Part shown: in pieces, positions 13,550 through 26,300 of the stretch
How positions within the stretch are numbered: position 1 is the first letter of the stretch
Layout: the number at the start of each line of letters is the position of its first letter
Assembly (NCBI GenBank): GCA_017590115.1
Contig: JAGGNK010013558.1
Span: forward strand, 12,327,752-12,391,751
Length of the DNA: 64,000 bases
Source: Montifringilla adamsi
Lineage: Eukaryota; Chordata; Aves; Passeriformes; Passeridae
Direction: 5' to 3'
Notes under the pieces: model-generated
Told to the model about the DNA's origin: nothing
Seen by the model: only the letters and a program-made list of their open reading frames with translations
Database searches by the model: none
Position numbers and translations under genes: made by a program

Positions 13550-13690
13550 CAGGCGAGGCGAGGCAGGGCTGGTGCCAGCTGCAGTGTCCTTGGAGCCAGG
13601 TTTCACCTTCTCCACGAGCTCTGCTCCTCCAGCGCCGAGCGACGCCGGCTGCGTCCCACCCGGGACCCTGCCCTGGGTGTTCCCAGCCTT
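13550..13690. other. GC-rich patch with raised CpG, no promoter shown
   Basis: This stretch contains clustered CpGs (for example 'aggcgaggcgaggcaggg', 'cagcgccgagcgacgccgg', 'tgcgtcccacccgggac') in surroundings that are otherwise CpG-poor. It is short for a CpG island and no adjoining exon is recognisable. It could be a distal regulatory element, a lncRNA promoter or chance. Confidence 0.35.
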
Positions 13691-13931
13691 TGATGGGAAT
13701 TTGCTGTGAATCTACAGTGAGGGCAGCTTTTCTGCTTGATGGTAATGATGGCAGCGTTGCAGGCACTTGCTTGGGACTGGAGAACTTTTAGCTGCTGACT
13801 GTGTCTATTCTTAGTTTCCTCTTCCAGCAGTAGAAAATAATGATCCATCAGCTCCAGTGGAGCACTGCTGATTTACACCTGCTGAGCACCCAGCCTAAGG
13901 TGTTTAGTTTATCCCACCATCAAAAAAAATA

Positions 13932-13955
13932 AATCATAGAATCATTCAGGTTTAG
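13932..13955 (-). mobile_element. Very short CR1 3'-terminal fragment
   Basis: The plus strand reads AATCATAGAATCATTCAGG followed by TTT, the usual reverse-complement start of avian CR1 3' ends. The match fades after about 25 bases, so this is either an extremely truncated insertion or a decayed copy. Confidence 0.5.
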
Positions 13956-16721
13956 ATTATGATAATGTGTTTTTTCTGATGGAGCATCTGGGCAGCACAT
14001 TTAGCAGAGTTTCTCCTCTCCCGCACAGAACCAAGTACTGGCATCATTTTGTACCATGTGATGATTTTTAAAAATGTATTCAGCTTTCGCCTTCTATTAT
14101 CTTGGATCATTAGCCAGCATCCTGTTATGCAATGTGATCAGTGAAGCTTGGTGCAGTACCTCACAATGTGATATCATTTCTCAAACAGAGCATGCAGTGG
14201 GGAAGAAATTAATTTCTCAAAGCTGCGGCATCGTTACTGACACAGGAAAATCAGATGGTTTCCCTGGTTGTTTTAAAGGGTTTAAATGCTCAGGCTGAAC
14301 ACTGAACTGGAGAACACTGGAGAGTTATTTAATAGATCCATTTCCAGGACAAGAGGGCTATTTTCTTTTAGGACATGATTACATTAATGAATGAAAGTTT
14401 GCTGTGCTCTCCAAGGTTTCCTTTTTGTTTGGAGCTGTCAGAGTAAACTCCAGCTTGTGGACATACCCCAGAGAGAAGGGAGAGGAAGGCAAAGGGAAGA
14501 GCAGACCTCCACCCACAGGATCTCTGATAACCTCCTGCAAAACAATAATTTAATGAATGCCTCCAAGGCAGCTGCACTGTTCCTGGGCAGAGTGCAAGCT
14601 GGGGATCTGATTAGCCATGGATTCATCAGAACAGTCAGTGTGCTGCATTCATGGCACAGGGTCCCAGAGCATCCCTTTGCACAGCACAAGCAAGAGGTGC
14701 AGTCCCCCAGCCTGCCTGTTCTGCAGGGCACAATGCTCTGCAGTCCAAGACAGTCTTTGTCCCAGGGGAGGATGGAAACAGTTATGTCATTTTCTCCTGA
14801 GCAAAAGATAAACTGACAGTCCCCAGATAAGCCTGGGGGAACAGAAGAAAATTGCCACACTTTTTTGTTCAAATGCCTGGACCCCTTGTGTACATCCACA
14901 TTTTAGAAGTATGAATCACTCGTGCAGAGGCATTCCTGCAGATAAAGTGCTGTGCAACACTTTGAAAAATTACCTCCAGAAATATAGTTCAAATGATGCA
15001 AATCCAAGGGATGTGATATGGTGTTGAGAACTCATTAAAACTTTCACTTCAAGAAGTTTCCTTAAAAATTGTTGGCTGTGCTGGAACCAGGCGCACAGCC
15101 TAAGCCTGGAAGCAAAATTAGTTTGTTTCTTCCTTGGGAATGGAGTAATCAAAGTTCATTTCAGATAATGTCTTTCACTTTTTCATCCCAAAAATGTTAT
15201 GCACAAATAAATAAAGTAAATAAGATGTTTGTCCTTGCCTACCAGCCCAAAAGGTGTGAGAGGACATCAGGGTATCTGCTCAAGCTGTGACCTGCTGTGT
15301 GTGCCAGCAGCTGGTGGAATTGTCTCTCAGGGGTGAAGAGGACACCTCCCCATCTGCTTTGCATTTATTAGCCTTGACTTTAAATAACAGACACACATTT
15401 TGTAGCAGTGCAGCTGAAAAACTCATTTTTTTGCTAGGAGACACATGAAGCAGGAATCCAGATCAGTGCCCTAATGTCATTACAGCCTCAAAACCTGAGC
15501 ACAGAGCACAGACACTGACCCAGCCCGGGGGAGGATCCCTCAACCCCAACGTACCAAACAGACACAAGGAGCTCCCACAGAGCTAACCACAGCAAATCTC
15601 TAATTATTCCTCATCTAGCCAGGATCACCATAACCTGCTCTCTCTGCTCTGGGGCCAGCAGAGCCACAGGATTTCCGAGGATCGCTCATGGAAGGGGATG
15701 AAATGACCCCTAGGGCTCCCCATGCCGCTGCTGGGCTGAGCCTGGGTGCCTGGTCCTGGTGGGATGTTTTCCTCGCACACCCTGGGCTCCAGGTCACACA
15801 CAGCCAGCAGAGTGACCCAGCAGGCAGCACAGCCCTGCTGCTGGCCACGGCTCCAGCTCTGACACCCTCCAGGGGCACAAGGCAGCTGCTCCACCACCAC
15901 CCCACCCTCCAGCCCTGTTAGTCATTGAAACTTTCTCCAAGAGCCTCTGAAATCTCGTTTTTCCCCCTCATTTGTTCCCTGCTCCTTCAGGGATGCAGCA
16001 TTTGTGAGCATGTGCCTGCACTGGGCAGTGCTGCACACTCTGAGCACCAGCTTCTGCAATGAGCTCTGCCTTTCTAATGCACACATTAGGGATGCAAATT
16101 TTTGCAAATGAGAAATGTTCTCTAACATTATGTATACAGTTTATTTTTGTGGAGATCAGAGAATCTGGCAATGTTACACAGCGATGACATTATTCCAACT
16201 CTGAAAATTTAAAAACTCATTGAAATACTGTCAGTTGTGTATTTAGTTTTTCTGCTGCCAGTTGGTGAGAGGAAGAGCAGAGATTACAGGTACATTCCAA
16301 ATGTTTGTCTTTCCCCTGCAATTTTTCAAAGGGAAGAAACATGTATCAAAAGCAAGCAGGAGATTTCCCTTTTTTCTTCTAATATTCAAGGCCAACCAGA
16401 CCTTCAGCTGCTTTAAGAAGAATTTGCAATGAAAGCAGCAAAGCACAGATTGCAGATATACCAAAATTTTGCCTTTCTTCCTCTGTCTCCCTGCTAATGT
16501 TGGGCAAACTTTACAAATGGTGCAGTTACCAGGTGTCTAAGCAATATGGCATTGCTACTTTATGCTCCTGGCTGCCCAAAGCTGGGCTTGATGGACACAT
16601 AACTCAGTGCTAAAAGGAGAATGGCACCACCTGGGTCTTTAACTCATTTTTCTATAAAATGGAACCCATTTCTATTACGCTGTATAAAACCCCTGCAGCA
16701 GAGAGCAGCAGGGAAGGCAGG

Positions 16722-16850
16722 TATTTATCCTGCAGCTTTACAACAGAAGAAACCAGTGCAGGAAGTTTAAATTGTGTGCCCAAGGCTACACAGAACAGGA
16801 GTGCCAAACTGTAGGTGGAAAACAGCAGCCCCTCCCTTCACTTCATGCTG
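16722..16850 (-). mobile_element. MIR-like SINE relic (diverged)
   Basis: The plus strand has 'ttacaacagaagaaaccagt', then 'ggaagtttaaattgtgtgcc' and 'caaggctacacagaacagga'. The order and spacing match the reverse complement of MIR ('cagatgaggaaactgagg', 'gaggttaagtgacttgccca', 'aggtcacacagc'). It is more diverged than the copy at 10428. Confidence 0.55.
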
Positions 16851-19800
16851 TTGAGGATTTGAAAGAGGCATTGCTGCCCCAGGCCAGGAAGGCTGGCATT
16901 TCCTTGCCTGCAGCCTCTGTTAGAAATACTAATTTAAGTTTCAGTTATTTAGTTTACGAAGAGAAATACTAAAGGGAATGTTTGCAAGTGGTTTCCTGAA
17001 GCAGGCATGCAAAGCAACAAAGACTTTACACTGGCATATTTCATGTCTGCATGAAGGACCCAGGGAGTGGCCTAATGAAGAATGATAATTCATTTCCATT
17101 CCTTTTACTTATTTTTGCCTGTTTACCCATAAATCTGTTCTTTGTTTAACATAAAAAATAGAAACACTTAGGATGACAACCTCAGACATGAGAGATTGAT
17201 GGGCTGATGGGGAGGAGGCTGAACATTTACTCCTTCATTCCCAGGGAGTAGCTCACAGAGGAACTTGCATCTCTTCTGCTTCTAATTAATAGGGTTTGCA
17301 GATTGTTAATGATTTTGGAGTGCAGTGTTGTGTCTTCTTTTTGTGCACATCAGACCTATGAGTGCCCTGTGGGTAGCTCAGTCTGGTTTTGCAGTAGCTG
17401 GGAAGATTTTGGAAGGAACAAAGGTTCTGGCTTAGAGGTGAGATGCACAGGCATGAGGACACATCATTGTCATCACACTGTGGAGGAGGTTTTTCATATT
17501 CGCCCTGCTGGTAAATCTCCAATAGTTCAATTTACATGGGAGCATCCAGGCTTCCTCTGCAGCTCTTGCATTGTGTGTGGTGGGTGTTTAACACAGCAGA
17601 GAAAGGAGTGATGAAACCTGGCTTGGGAGCACGTGGAACACTTCAGAGAATTTCTCCCTCAGTGAGTAGCCTTTGTTCACCTCTGCTGTCTCTGTGGAGG
17701 AAAGCAGCCTCTGGAGGAAGGACAGTCCCTTTGCCACTAAAACCAGCTTGGCTGACAAAAAGTTTTGTAGAACCCAGTTCAGAATCAGGCAGATGTTAAC
17801 AAATGAAATCCTACTGATATCAGTAAAAATTCCATTGATTTCAGGGGTTGTAGACCTCTTGTCTAGGGCTGGAGTTCAACAAAATCCATTGAAAAGATGT
17901 CCTTTTTGGATGCTGTGCTGCACTTCGTTTATAAGCAAACTAAACAGGTGAAATGCTTGTCAAGTCCCTGAAATTCATGATGAGATTCCTGTGACATGAA
18001 GTGATGTGGACTTTTGCATCACCCACAACCAATGTTACCTTTTTTCTCTTTAAAGACTTTCTTCTCTTTCCTATGATGTAGGAAGAGAATGTAAACAATG
18101 TTGCTCTAGGAAAGAGTGAAAGGAATTTGCCAAGAGCCTTTTCTGTACTCAGAATTCACAGATGGTCAAAGAAATAACCTCTTCCAGAAGGATGCATTAG
18201 AACAGCTTTGAAAACCAGGGCCTGTATATCCCATCTTCGGAGTTCATGAGCTTATTAAGCTTTTAAAACCAATTCTGTAATTCCCTTTAATTCCAATAAC
18301 CTTTGCATGGACTGTTGACACTTCTATTGAAACTGCCAGATGCAGTTAACAGGAGTTGCCATTCAGTTTTACATGTGCAGGTGCTGCTGTTGTGAGTGGC
18401 TTTGTGCAATTAATTCAGCTGTCACAGGGACTTTGTGAAGCCTGTTGTGGATCAGATTGTATCTATCTATTTTAGGGCTGATCAAGAATCCTCCCCAACC
18501 CCAGGTAATCCCTAGATGGACCACTTAGCCATTAAATCCCACCCCATTTCCAAGCACAGGGGCCGCTCCCTTTCTCCCCCAACAGTGGCCAGAGCAGCCA
18601 GGTTGAGGGAAGGACAGCAGCTGCTCCAAGGGCTGGAGGAATTTCCTTTCCTAGACAGTGGTAAAACTGACCCAGGGCAGAAAGATTCAGGCTGCTTGGG
18701 GGTTATCCAAAGTTTATAACACATAATTATTGAGCTCTGGATTCATCTCACCCAGCGTGAAACCTCTGCAGATCCCACTCAAAGAGAGATGACCAGATGT
18801 GCAAAAATGCCACTGGGTACACCCACCTGGCCAGTCAGACTACAAAATCTCAGCATCTACACTGTGCCAAGTGCCCAAAACCGCTCTGCAGTAAATCTCC
18901 AGAGCCAGTTTGACTTGTCTGAAGTTTCTGCTGCTTTTTGCCCCTTTGTTTCAGAGGCAGATTGTGAGCCCAGACCCCGTTTAACTCTGCCAAACCCCCC
19001 TGGTCTGACTGCCTGCATCCAAGCAATGTCCTGCTCCATGGTAGTTTCAAATAGAGATTATTGCCCAAATGCTTTTGCACTCTGATAAATTCCCAGACTG
19101 ATACATGAGGGTATCCAATATCAATAAGCACTGAGGATCAGCCCAGTGCTTCCCACAGCGGGACAACACCGAATAAAAGCCAAGTTATTATTATCGTCAC
19201 TGTCTCTGGAGTTAAGCCTTGCTCCACTTTTTAAAGCCTTAGATAATTAGGTGGGAAGATAAAAATGTGTAATGGGAAAGAGAGACTGTGGGTCTTAAGC
19301 AAACACCTAGGAGGAACAGGAAAGGTGGCTCCAAAACTCTGTCACTGACCTTGAATTATTCTCTGCTGCTCACTGTGGGGGTGACTCATCCTCTTCATGG
19401 GTTCCCTTAGGATCATCTACTCCTTGCAGCCCATCAGGGGTCAAGTTTCCACTGACAGCCCTGGATGTGATGGCACTGGCTGTCAACAGGGCTGAAAGCA
19501 TGGAAGGCCATCCACCTTAAGCTCCTAGCTTTCATTAATCTCCTGTCATTAATTGCAAGGGAATTTCTCCTGCTGTAATACACTTATCCAATACCATTAA
19601 CTCTCCAGACATGAACTGTTTCAGAGCAAGGAAGACTCAGGGGTCTCATTGCCATCATGAGAATGCACTTCTAAAGTGAATTAATATGTTAACCCTTCCA
19701 CAGCCCATCTTTTAAGTATGTGTCACTTGGAATTTTGCACTGAGGCCAGTGCTATTTTAGGTCTGCAGTGCAACATGGATGAGAAAAACCATCTCAAGGA

Positions 19801-19894
19801 ACAAGTCATTGTGAGTGGGGCAGCCCTGTAGGATTATGGGCTCCTTATGTATTTGAGGAATTAGGGAGTCCTCTTGCTTTGTCTGAACAAGCCA
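16851..19894. other. Gene-free interval
   Basis: Nothing is recognised except the possible ancient repeat near 17775. An AT-rich stretch at 17281-17320 includes GTTAATGATTTTG, which resembles half of an HNF1-type site. Confidence 0.6.
17775..17890. repeat. Possible ancient amniote repeat, unclassified
   Basis: The text 'ctgatatcagtaaaaattcc' followed by 'attgatttcaggggt' resembles phrases ('tcagtgaaaattcccattgacttcaatggg') that I remember as recurrent in turtle, crocodile and bird genomes. I cannot name the family, and the match may be coincidence. Confidence 0.25.
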
Positions 19895-20030
19895 TGCTCA
19901 GACCTGGGCTCCAAGTTTGTTTTCAGTACCAGCCTTCTCTGTGACCTTGGGCTAAACACTTTCCTGTGCCTCCACTTCTTCCATTTGAGGATGATGGTGG
20001 GGGTGATACAGATCTCCCTCATTAAGTCCC
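19895..20030 (+). mobile_element. MIR-like SINE relic
   Basis: The plus strand reads 'cagacctgggct', 'tctctgtgaccttgggctaa', 'acactttcctgtgcctccac', 'ttcttccatttgaggatgat' in that order. This is the body of MIR in sense orientation, including the 'cctcagtttcctcatctgta' analogue. The left boundary is uncertain. Confidence 0.7.
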
Positions 20031-22985
20031 CCATAAATGTCAAGTATCTTTACATTATTTTCTGAAACCAACCTCCTCCTGGATTCTGGCCTGGCTGTGA
20101 CCCAGCTCTCCGTGGTTCCACAGCAGCTCTGACCAGGTGAGGATCCAGTCCTGCTGGTGCCTCCAGCAGGCAGATCCCCCCTCGGGGGGATGCTGAGAAC
20201 AACTGACAGGTGGGTGGGCAGTGCTGCCCCTGTGCTGCAGCCAGGGGTGGTTTGTGTATCTCTCTCCTCCTCTTAATAATTGTAGAATATTGTAAAACAA
20301 TCTAAGATTTCTCGCCTAATGTCTGCTCTTCATTAAAGCCTGTTTAGACAGATGGTTGATAGTAGAGGGGTGAGTCCTCCTACCCTAAAACCTGAGATTC
20401 ACCAGCATAACTTAAACAATGACTCCTATTCCTGAGTGAAACATTGGAAAACCATGAGCAATGAAACCCTGGAATAACATTTAGTCAGGCACAGCAGGAG
20501 TAAGGAGCAAAGCAGCAGAATCAGCATATTTTCCTTTGTTTCTCTACAAACTCTCATGTCAACAGTCTCAGCAGTTGTTCTTTGGAGGGCGTTTATACTG
20601 TTGCACATGGCATTACACTGTTATTTATTCTTTCCTGGCATTGTGAGAGGAAAGCAGAACAGCAGACAAAAGCTTCTGGAAGTAATACATCCAAGAGAGC
20701 AATTCAGGGAGTGAATATTAAAGCAGGTGAGCTGTGCAACACATCATCTCCCTGAAGCTGTAGATTTTTGTGTTGAAGTAGCAGTGCTGCTGCCTGCATG
20801 GAGCTCATCCACTGGCAATAACCTGGTGCTGGTGGCAGGTTAATTTGGGGATTGTCTCCCTGTCTGTCTACACTGTGATGTTAACAACAGACTCAAGACA
20901 AGCTTTATGAACACTGATCACTGGCTGTGCTGGCACAGGCACACCACACACAGCCACAGTGAAAGCTTTCAGCCTGCATTCCCATCACTTATCCTGTCAG
21001 GGATGGCATCCACCTTCATCATTAATTAAGTAATGTTTACACATGTTTGGCCTCCAACGCTGGCTTTCACATGAGCACGGCAAAGTTTGGAGGCTCCTCC
21101 TCTAAAAATCTTTGTTCTGTTTTCCAGACCCACACAATACAGCCCATACTGTTTTTGTCAGCTCCCAGCTGGCCCAGTACTGCCCAGCTTGTCCCTGTTT
21201 GGTGTCCCTGTTAGGCAATTTCTTTCCTTCTCCCAGCAAAGCTTCAGTGGCTGCCACCACACAGCCAAGCACTGCTACTCCTGGTCACAAAAGCAGGAGA
21301 AGCATCTCCCTGGAGCCCATCTCCCGCACCAGTGCTGTGGGGTGTTGGGAATCACAGTCCTCAGCTCACTTCACTCTGGATCTGTGATTTTGTACAAGTC
21401 ACTTGTCTTCCCTCATGCTCTCTTCTCTCCCAAGGGAGATCCAGTCTCTCCTCATAAACCTGAAGTGCATTACCCTCAATTATTTTGCACTACTCATTTT
21501 CCCCCTGTGATGGACTCTTTGGACATAGGTACAGAGTCAAGCCCAAGGACAGAAACTGCCATGATTTCAGTCCCAAATCAGTATCCCTGCAGGCTGGCAC
21601 CCAACCTGACAGGACACATGCATGACCTACAGCAATGACAGCATCCACATGAGTGGGCTGTCAGTTTAAAGAAAAATTTGCAAATCTTTACAAGTTTCCA
21701 ACACCCTGCTGACCTCAAAGCGCTCCTCTTCTCCTCAGACCTGTGACTAACACAGATTTACCCACAAAGTGCCATTCTCCAGGTGAAATAAGATCCGGAT
21801 GAGAAGCAGTTGGCTCCAAATCAACTGAGAGAAGAGCAACAGCCGTTGGTGAGCAGCTGGGACCACGGCAAAGTAATGGAAAAAACCCAGTTACCTCACC
21901 CTGTGCTCACAGCATCTCTGCTGTTCAAGAAGATGGATGGTCTTGGGGTCATAGAAGCCTCATCTGCTCTGGTAACAGCCATTGCCAAAAGCAAGTGCTG
22001 ATTGCTGAGTGAATTTCCACAGGCTCATTTTGTGCCAGCTCCCTGAAAACAAGCCACCTCATACATTCATGGAGGGGAATGCTCAGTGAGTGTGGAATTT
22101 GGGCTCTCTGTACCGTGGGGTGCATCCTCATCCTGCCACCCACACCTCGGATACGAGACTGTGGAGTGAAAATCAGCATCTCCCCCTGCCTGGAAATGGT
22201 TCTCCCTGCAGGAAGCAGAGGTTTAGCTCCTTCCCTCACAGGCAGCAGATGGCCCAGCTGCCCCAGAGAGCTGGGGGAACGTGTGCTGGACCAGCTGCTG
22301 GCTCTGCCCTCCCAGGACAGGGAGGCAGATTGAGATGTCAAGGGTACATCTCTGGTTGTTCCTGAGGCAGCCCAATGGGTTCCCCTCTTTTGTTGTCTAC
22401 CCAGGATGCATTTCTACATAGTAGTGACTTTTGGAAATATAAAAGATGCTTTATAGCTTTGATACCATTCTCAGTCTCAGATTTATTGGCCAGGCAAAGC
22501 ACATGAACTGCCCACAAAAAATACAAAATGGGGCTACTGTGACAAGGACAGTGTGAGCAGACCAAGGGGGTGTGTATAAGATTTATAATAACCAAGGCAG
22601 GAAGTTTTAAATGCAAAGAGAAGCAAAAGGTAAATTCAGCAAATAACTGTCAACTAAGTTTCCTAAGGATAACTTTAATCATCCCAGAAAATTAAGGTAA
22701 CATCAGAAAAACCTATGAGCACATGAAGACAAATATCAGAACTTCTGCTCCCTTTCAGTGCCCTAATGCTGGGTTTAGGACAGTAAAGACATTCAGAAAG
22801 TGCAGCTGATCCACTGTGTAACATCACACTTGTACTGGCTGGGAAAGCAGATTCTGTCCTGTTCTCTTCTGCTCAGCTCACATTTCCTGGCACAGGTAAT
22901 TCATATCCTGACTCTGTGCCCTACAGCAGCAGCATGAGCAGCACAAGTGGAAGATTTTATTTATATGAAAATTTGCTTGCCTGCT
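20031..22985. other. Gene-free interval
   Basis: A small inverted repeat of ATCCCCCC against GGGGGGAT lies at 20174-20191 with a two-base centre. The plus-strand frame at 21087-21638 (183 residues) lacks any domain or codon pattern that I would call coding. Confidence 0.6.
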
Positions 22986-23290
22986 TCATAGAATCAAAAG
23001 ACTGGAAAGAACCTCAGCAGCTCAGCAGTTTACTCTCTCTAGTCCTTTCCCCCACAAAAGCTCAGCCATGGCTATGGCACTTTTGATAAATATTTATCCA
23101 GCCTCTGCTTTGAGGTCTCCAGCTGTGGAATTCCTGCAGCCTCCCCAGGAAACCCTCAGCCTTGCCATTGGAAGGTTTTACTCTTATTTAGTCTGAATCT
23201 TCCTTGCTGAAGCTTAAGCCATTACTTTATCTGGAGAGAAGAAAAGATTATTTTCTTCCTCTTCACAGCAAACTTTATAAGTCTCTCACA
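22986..23290 (-). mobile_element. Old CR1 LINE, 5'-truncated 3' end
   Basis: The plus strand begins with CATAGAATCA, the reverse complement of the CR1 3'-terminal repeat. It then follows the CR1 3' region in order: a block like 'tggaaagaacct', 'tttatccagcctctgcttt', 'gaggtctccagctgtggaat', 'cagcctccccaggaaa', 'ttaagccattactttat', and a pyrimidine/purine tract near 23230-23280. The element therefore lies in minus orientation. Many substitutions and small indels point to an old insertion. Its right (5') end is fuzzy. It has no coding capacity. Confidence 0.8.
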
Positions 23291-23308
23291 TTGAGCAGAA
23301 GATCAGGG

Positions 23309-23352
23309 AGGCAAGGCAAAGGCAGAAGCAAAGGTTGAGGCAAAGGCTGAAG
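23309..23352. repeat. Degenerate purine-rich minisatellite-like stretch
   Basis: Imperfect repeats of 'ggcaaaggcngaag' run through this stretch (caaggcaaaggcagaagcaa and later variants), directly after the old CR1 copy. There are too few units to define a period with confidence. Confidence 0.45.
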
Positions 23353-26300
23353 CTGTGTCTGCCCCTTTTGGCAGTTCTCCTCACTGAAGGGAATTAAGTG
23401 TAAAGAGGTACTTTCTCCCAGTGCAAGAGACATGTTGCTGACATGCAAGTAAGGCTTTGTGCCATCTGAGCAGATGCATGTGTATGTAGGCAAGGAGAGG
23501 CCATGTCTGGGCATCAGGCATGAAAAGGAATTTAAATCTAGACAGAAACAATCGGGCTATTTCTAGTATCATAGTTTTGCCAGAGATGAGCAAAAATTGA
23601 TGTGGGTACAGCATCCTATCAAACCATGCTGTTTCATTTTTTCCTCTTCTCCATCATTCATCTCTTTGAGACCAGAATTCTGTAAGGTGCTACCAGCACT
23701 CAAACGCCAGGGCTGGAGGTGCAGCATTGAGTGGCACCAATATTCCTGCAGAGGTGGAGATGCCCATCTCCAGGACTACCAGGCAGTGACAAATCACCCA
23801 AAATCTAAAAGTCACAGCTGGCAAGAACCGCTTTCAGAGCACCAAAGGGCATGGCTCTGGCTGCCCTCCTCAGGAGCATGGCAGCAGTCTCTGACTACAA
23901 TCAAGTCTGTCCAGGTCTCTGACTATATCCAGCCTTCCCTGCTCCCAGGAGCAGCAGCCCAGTCCAGTTCTGAGAGCTGTGTGGAGATAACAGGAACCAA
24001 AGAGGCAGCAGGTGGTTCCAGCTGACTTCATCACATCTTTCCCCAAAATAATCTGCTGGACAGCTGTGAGGAGGAGAATCTCATCTGGCTGCAAATCAAC
24101 ATGAGCAGGGGAGATGGGATGTGGAGTCAGGCAGAGAGGCTGTCGTGGGTTATTTATGGTTCTCAGTGGATGGACAACTTTTCTAAGTTAATAACCCTGC
24201 AGCCAGAGCTTTTTTTTGCTACTTCAAGTGCAACAAAGCACATCTGGTCTTGCTTCCCAGGCTGGTAAGTACTGAATTGCCAGGGAGATAGTGTCCTTGA
24301 TGCTAAGAGGACTTTTTATCTCATTTTGGAGTATATACCAATATAATCAACAGCCAACACTGGGGAAAGAGAGTTTGTCTCTGCCAGACCTGCATATTAC
24401 AAGGCTTAGAGGATGCTCTTCTCTGCAGGGCTTTGCAAGAAGAGAATTTCTGTCTGTCTTAGCCTGAGAGCTGCAGGTGTATGCCAGATAGGGACTACAG
24501 AAAGCAGAGAGCAGTTCTGATTGAAATGTTTTTACCTGATGTCACACACAACAGCTTTTCCTTTTGTCATCCCATATTTCTGAGGTGGTCACTCCCCTTT
24601 GGTGTTTTCCTTGCAAAATCTCTTCACAGAGTGGATCTTTAGCCTGCATGACTCCTGAAAATAATTATTTTTCTAATTTCAGGAAGAGATAAAGGAGATT
24701 TTGAGTTTCAATATCACTCCCAAGGGCCACAGCCAAAGTACTGAGGCTTCCCAGAGTTTGGTTTGTGGGTTGGAAGCAGCACCCAGCAATTATCTTCTAT
24801 GTTGAATAAGCTGTTCCTATCACATAACATTTCAGTGCATTAAGCTGATCTGTGTTGACATAAGTGGGATATTGGGGAGTGTGTACTGGGACTCCTGATA
24901 CTTTGCATGAAGCAGACATGGATAATTGAAAGAGATGTTCCCTTCCACAAAGCACTGCAGGCCACCTCATCATCCCTCTCATTCTGTTCCTCTGCATGGC
25001 TGAATGGAAAGTGAGTGCACTGCTTGCCTCCTGCTGCTCTTCCCACTGTCTCCCTTTCATGCCACTGGCAGCAAAGCTCACTGGTCAAGTGGGAGATGTG
25101 CATTTTGCCTCTGCCATCAAACCATGTCACAGTGGCTGGGACCTGGGTGGTCAAACGGGGCAAACCTCTGATCAAACCCAAGTGAAGACCACCAGGAATC
25201 ACATCCTGTTCCTCAAGGCAGCTTCGCTTCCTTCTGGCTTCTAAATGTTTCTGCATTTTCATTTAGATTAAACAGTTCTCATTGCACACCAGGCCAGGTA
25301 AGAAAACAATCCCAAAAATCATGGCCAGAGGTCAGGGATGCAGGACAAGAGCTTGGAGTCCCATGGGGTGGCTCCAGCCCACTGGACCATCATGCACAGC
25401 CACATTCCCATCCTCTGCTCAGTGACCAGAGCAACTGTGCTAAAAGAGGGAGAGGAAAGCAGCAGCACAGAGTCCAGCACCAGGCTGCTCCCACCAGGCA
25501 CAGGGATAAGCAGGGCAGCAGCTGTGCTGCCTGCACCAGGGTTTCCCAGGGATGCTGTGAAGCTGGTACCATTGAGGTGCCATAATCTACAGCATCCAGC
25601 CCTGGCTCTCGATCCCCTATCGATCCCCTGCCTGGGCTCAGGGGAGCTGCAGCTCTCTTCCAAGACAGTTCTGTGCTGCATATTTTGACTGGAAGGTATG
25701 ATTAACTCTGAATGTCAAAATGTACTTAGGGGTTGAGGAATAAACTCAGGGGAGATGAATGTAGTGAGACATGCTATTATTTAAAAATACCCAGAATGAT
25801 TTATGCACCTTCTGCAGCCCTCATGCACCCCCTCACTAATGCTTATGCATTTATGGACTTCAGTTTTCAGCTGGCAGTGAGGTGTTTCTGCCTTGAGGAG
25901 CAGGAAAAAAGGTTCCTGACATTGAACTGAAGCTCATAACCCACTATAAACCCAGCACTGCATGTTCCTGGCCTTCTTCCACACTTCAGGAACTCAAGAA
26001 GCACCCAGCAAAATGATCAGGCCACGGGTTTACAGCAGTCAGGAGGAAATATTTTTCCCCTGCCCTGCATATTGAGAGACTCTCTGCCATGGAATTACAG
26101 AGACTAAAAGATGAATAAATTAATGGACAGATTAGACAAATGTATAGAAGACAGGACCAAGTAATGGCTATTAAATGAGATGATCAAGATGAAATCACTG
26201 CCTAGAAAATCACCAAATTCTGGTTGCAAGGAGAGGCAGAGGAGCTGGATGCTTAGGGAAATGCTGCTCTGCCTGTTCCCCAGCTCATACTCTTGTTTAA

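Larger units (their letters stand above)
10532..16721. other. Gene-free interval
   Basis: This holds the CpG-rich patch at 13550 and the CR1 scrap at 13932. Otherwise only chance open frames are visible, many in GC-rich stretches such as 11820-11960 and 15640-15910. I recognise no RNA gene. Confidence 0.6.

Noticed and set aside
14391..14899. Overlapping 141- and 153-residue frames on opposite strands
   Set aside because: Mutually overlapping chance frames with no recognisable protein features.
20174..20191. C6/G6 inverted repeat as a terminator or structured RNA
   Set aside because: It has a two-base loop, no associated transcript, and eukaryotic context; it is probably chance.
21385..21425. 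MIR-like phrase (tgtacaagtcacttgtcttc)
   Set aside because: One phrase matches but the neighbouring parts of MIR do not follow in order.
21087..21638. 183-residue plus-strand open frame
   Set aside because: No domain, motif or known homologue; its composition matches translated non-coding DNA and it is overlapped by another open frame.
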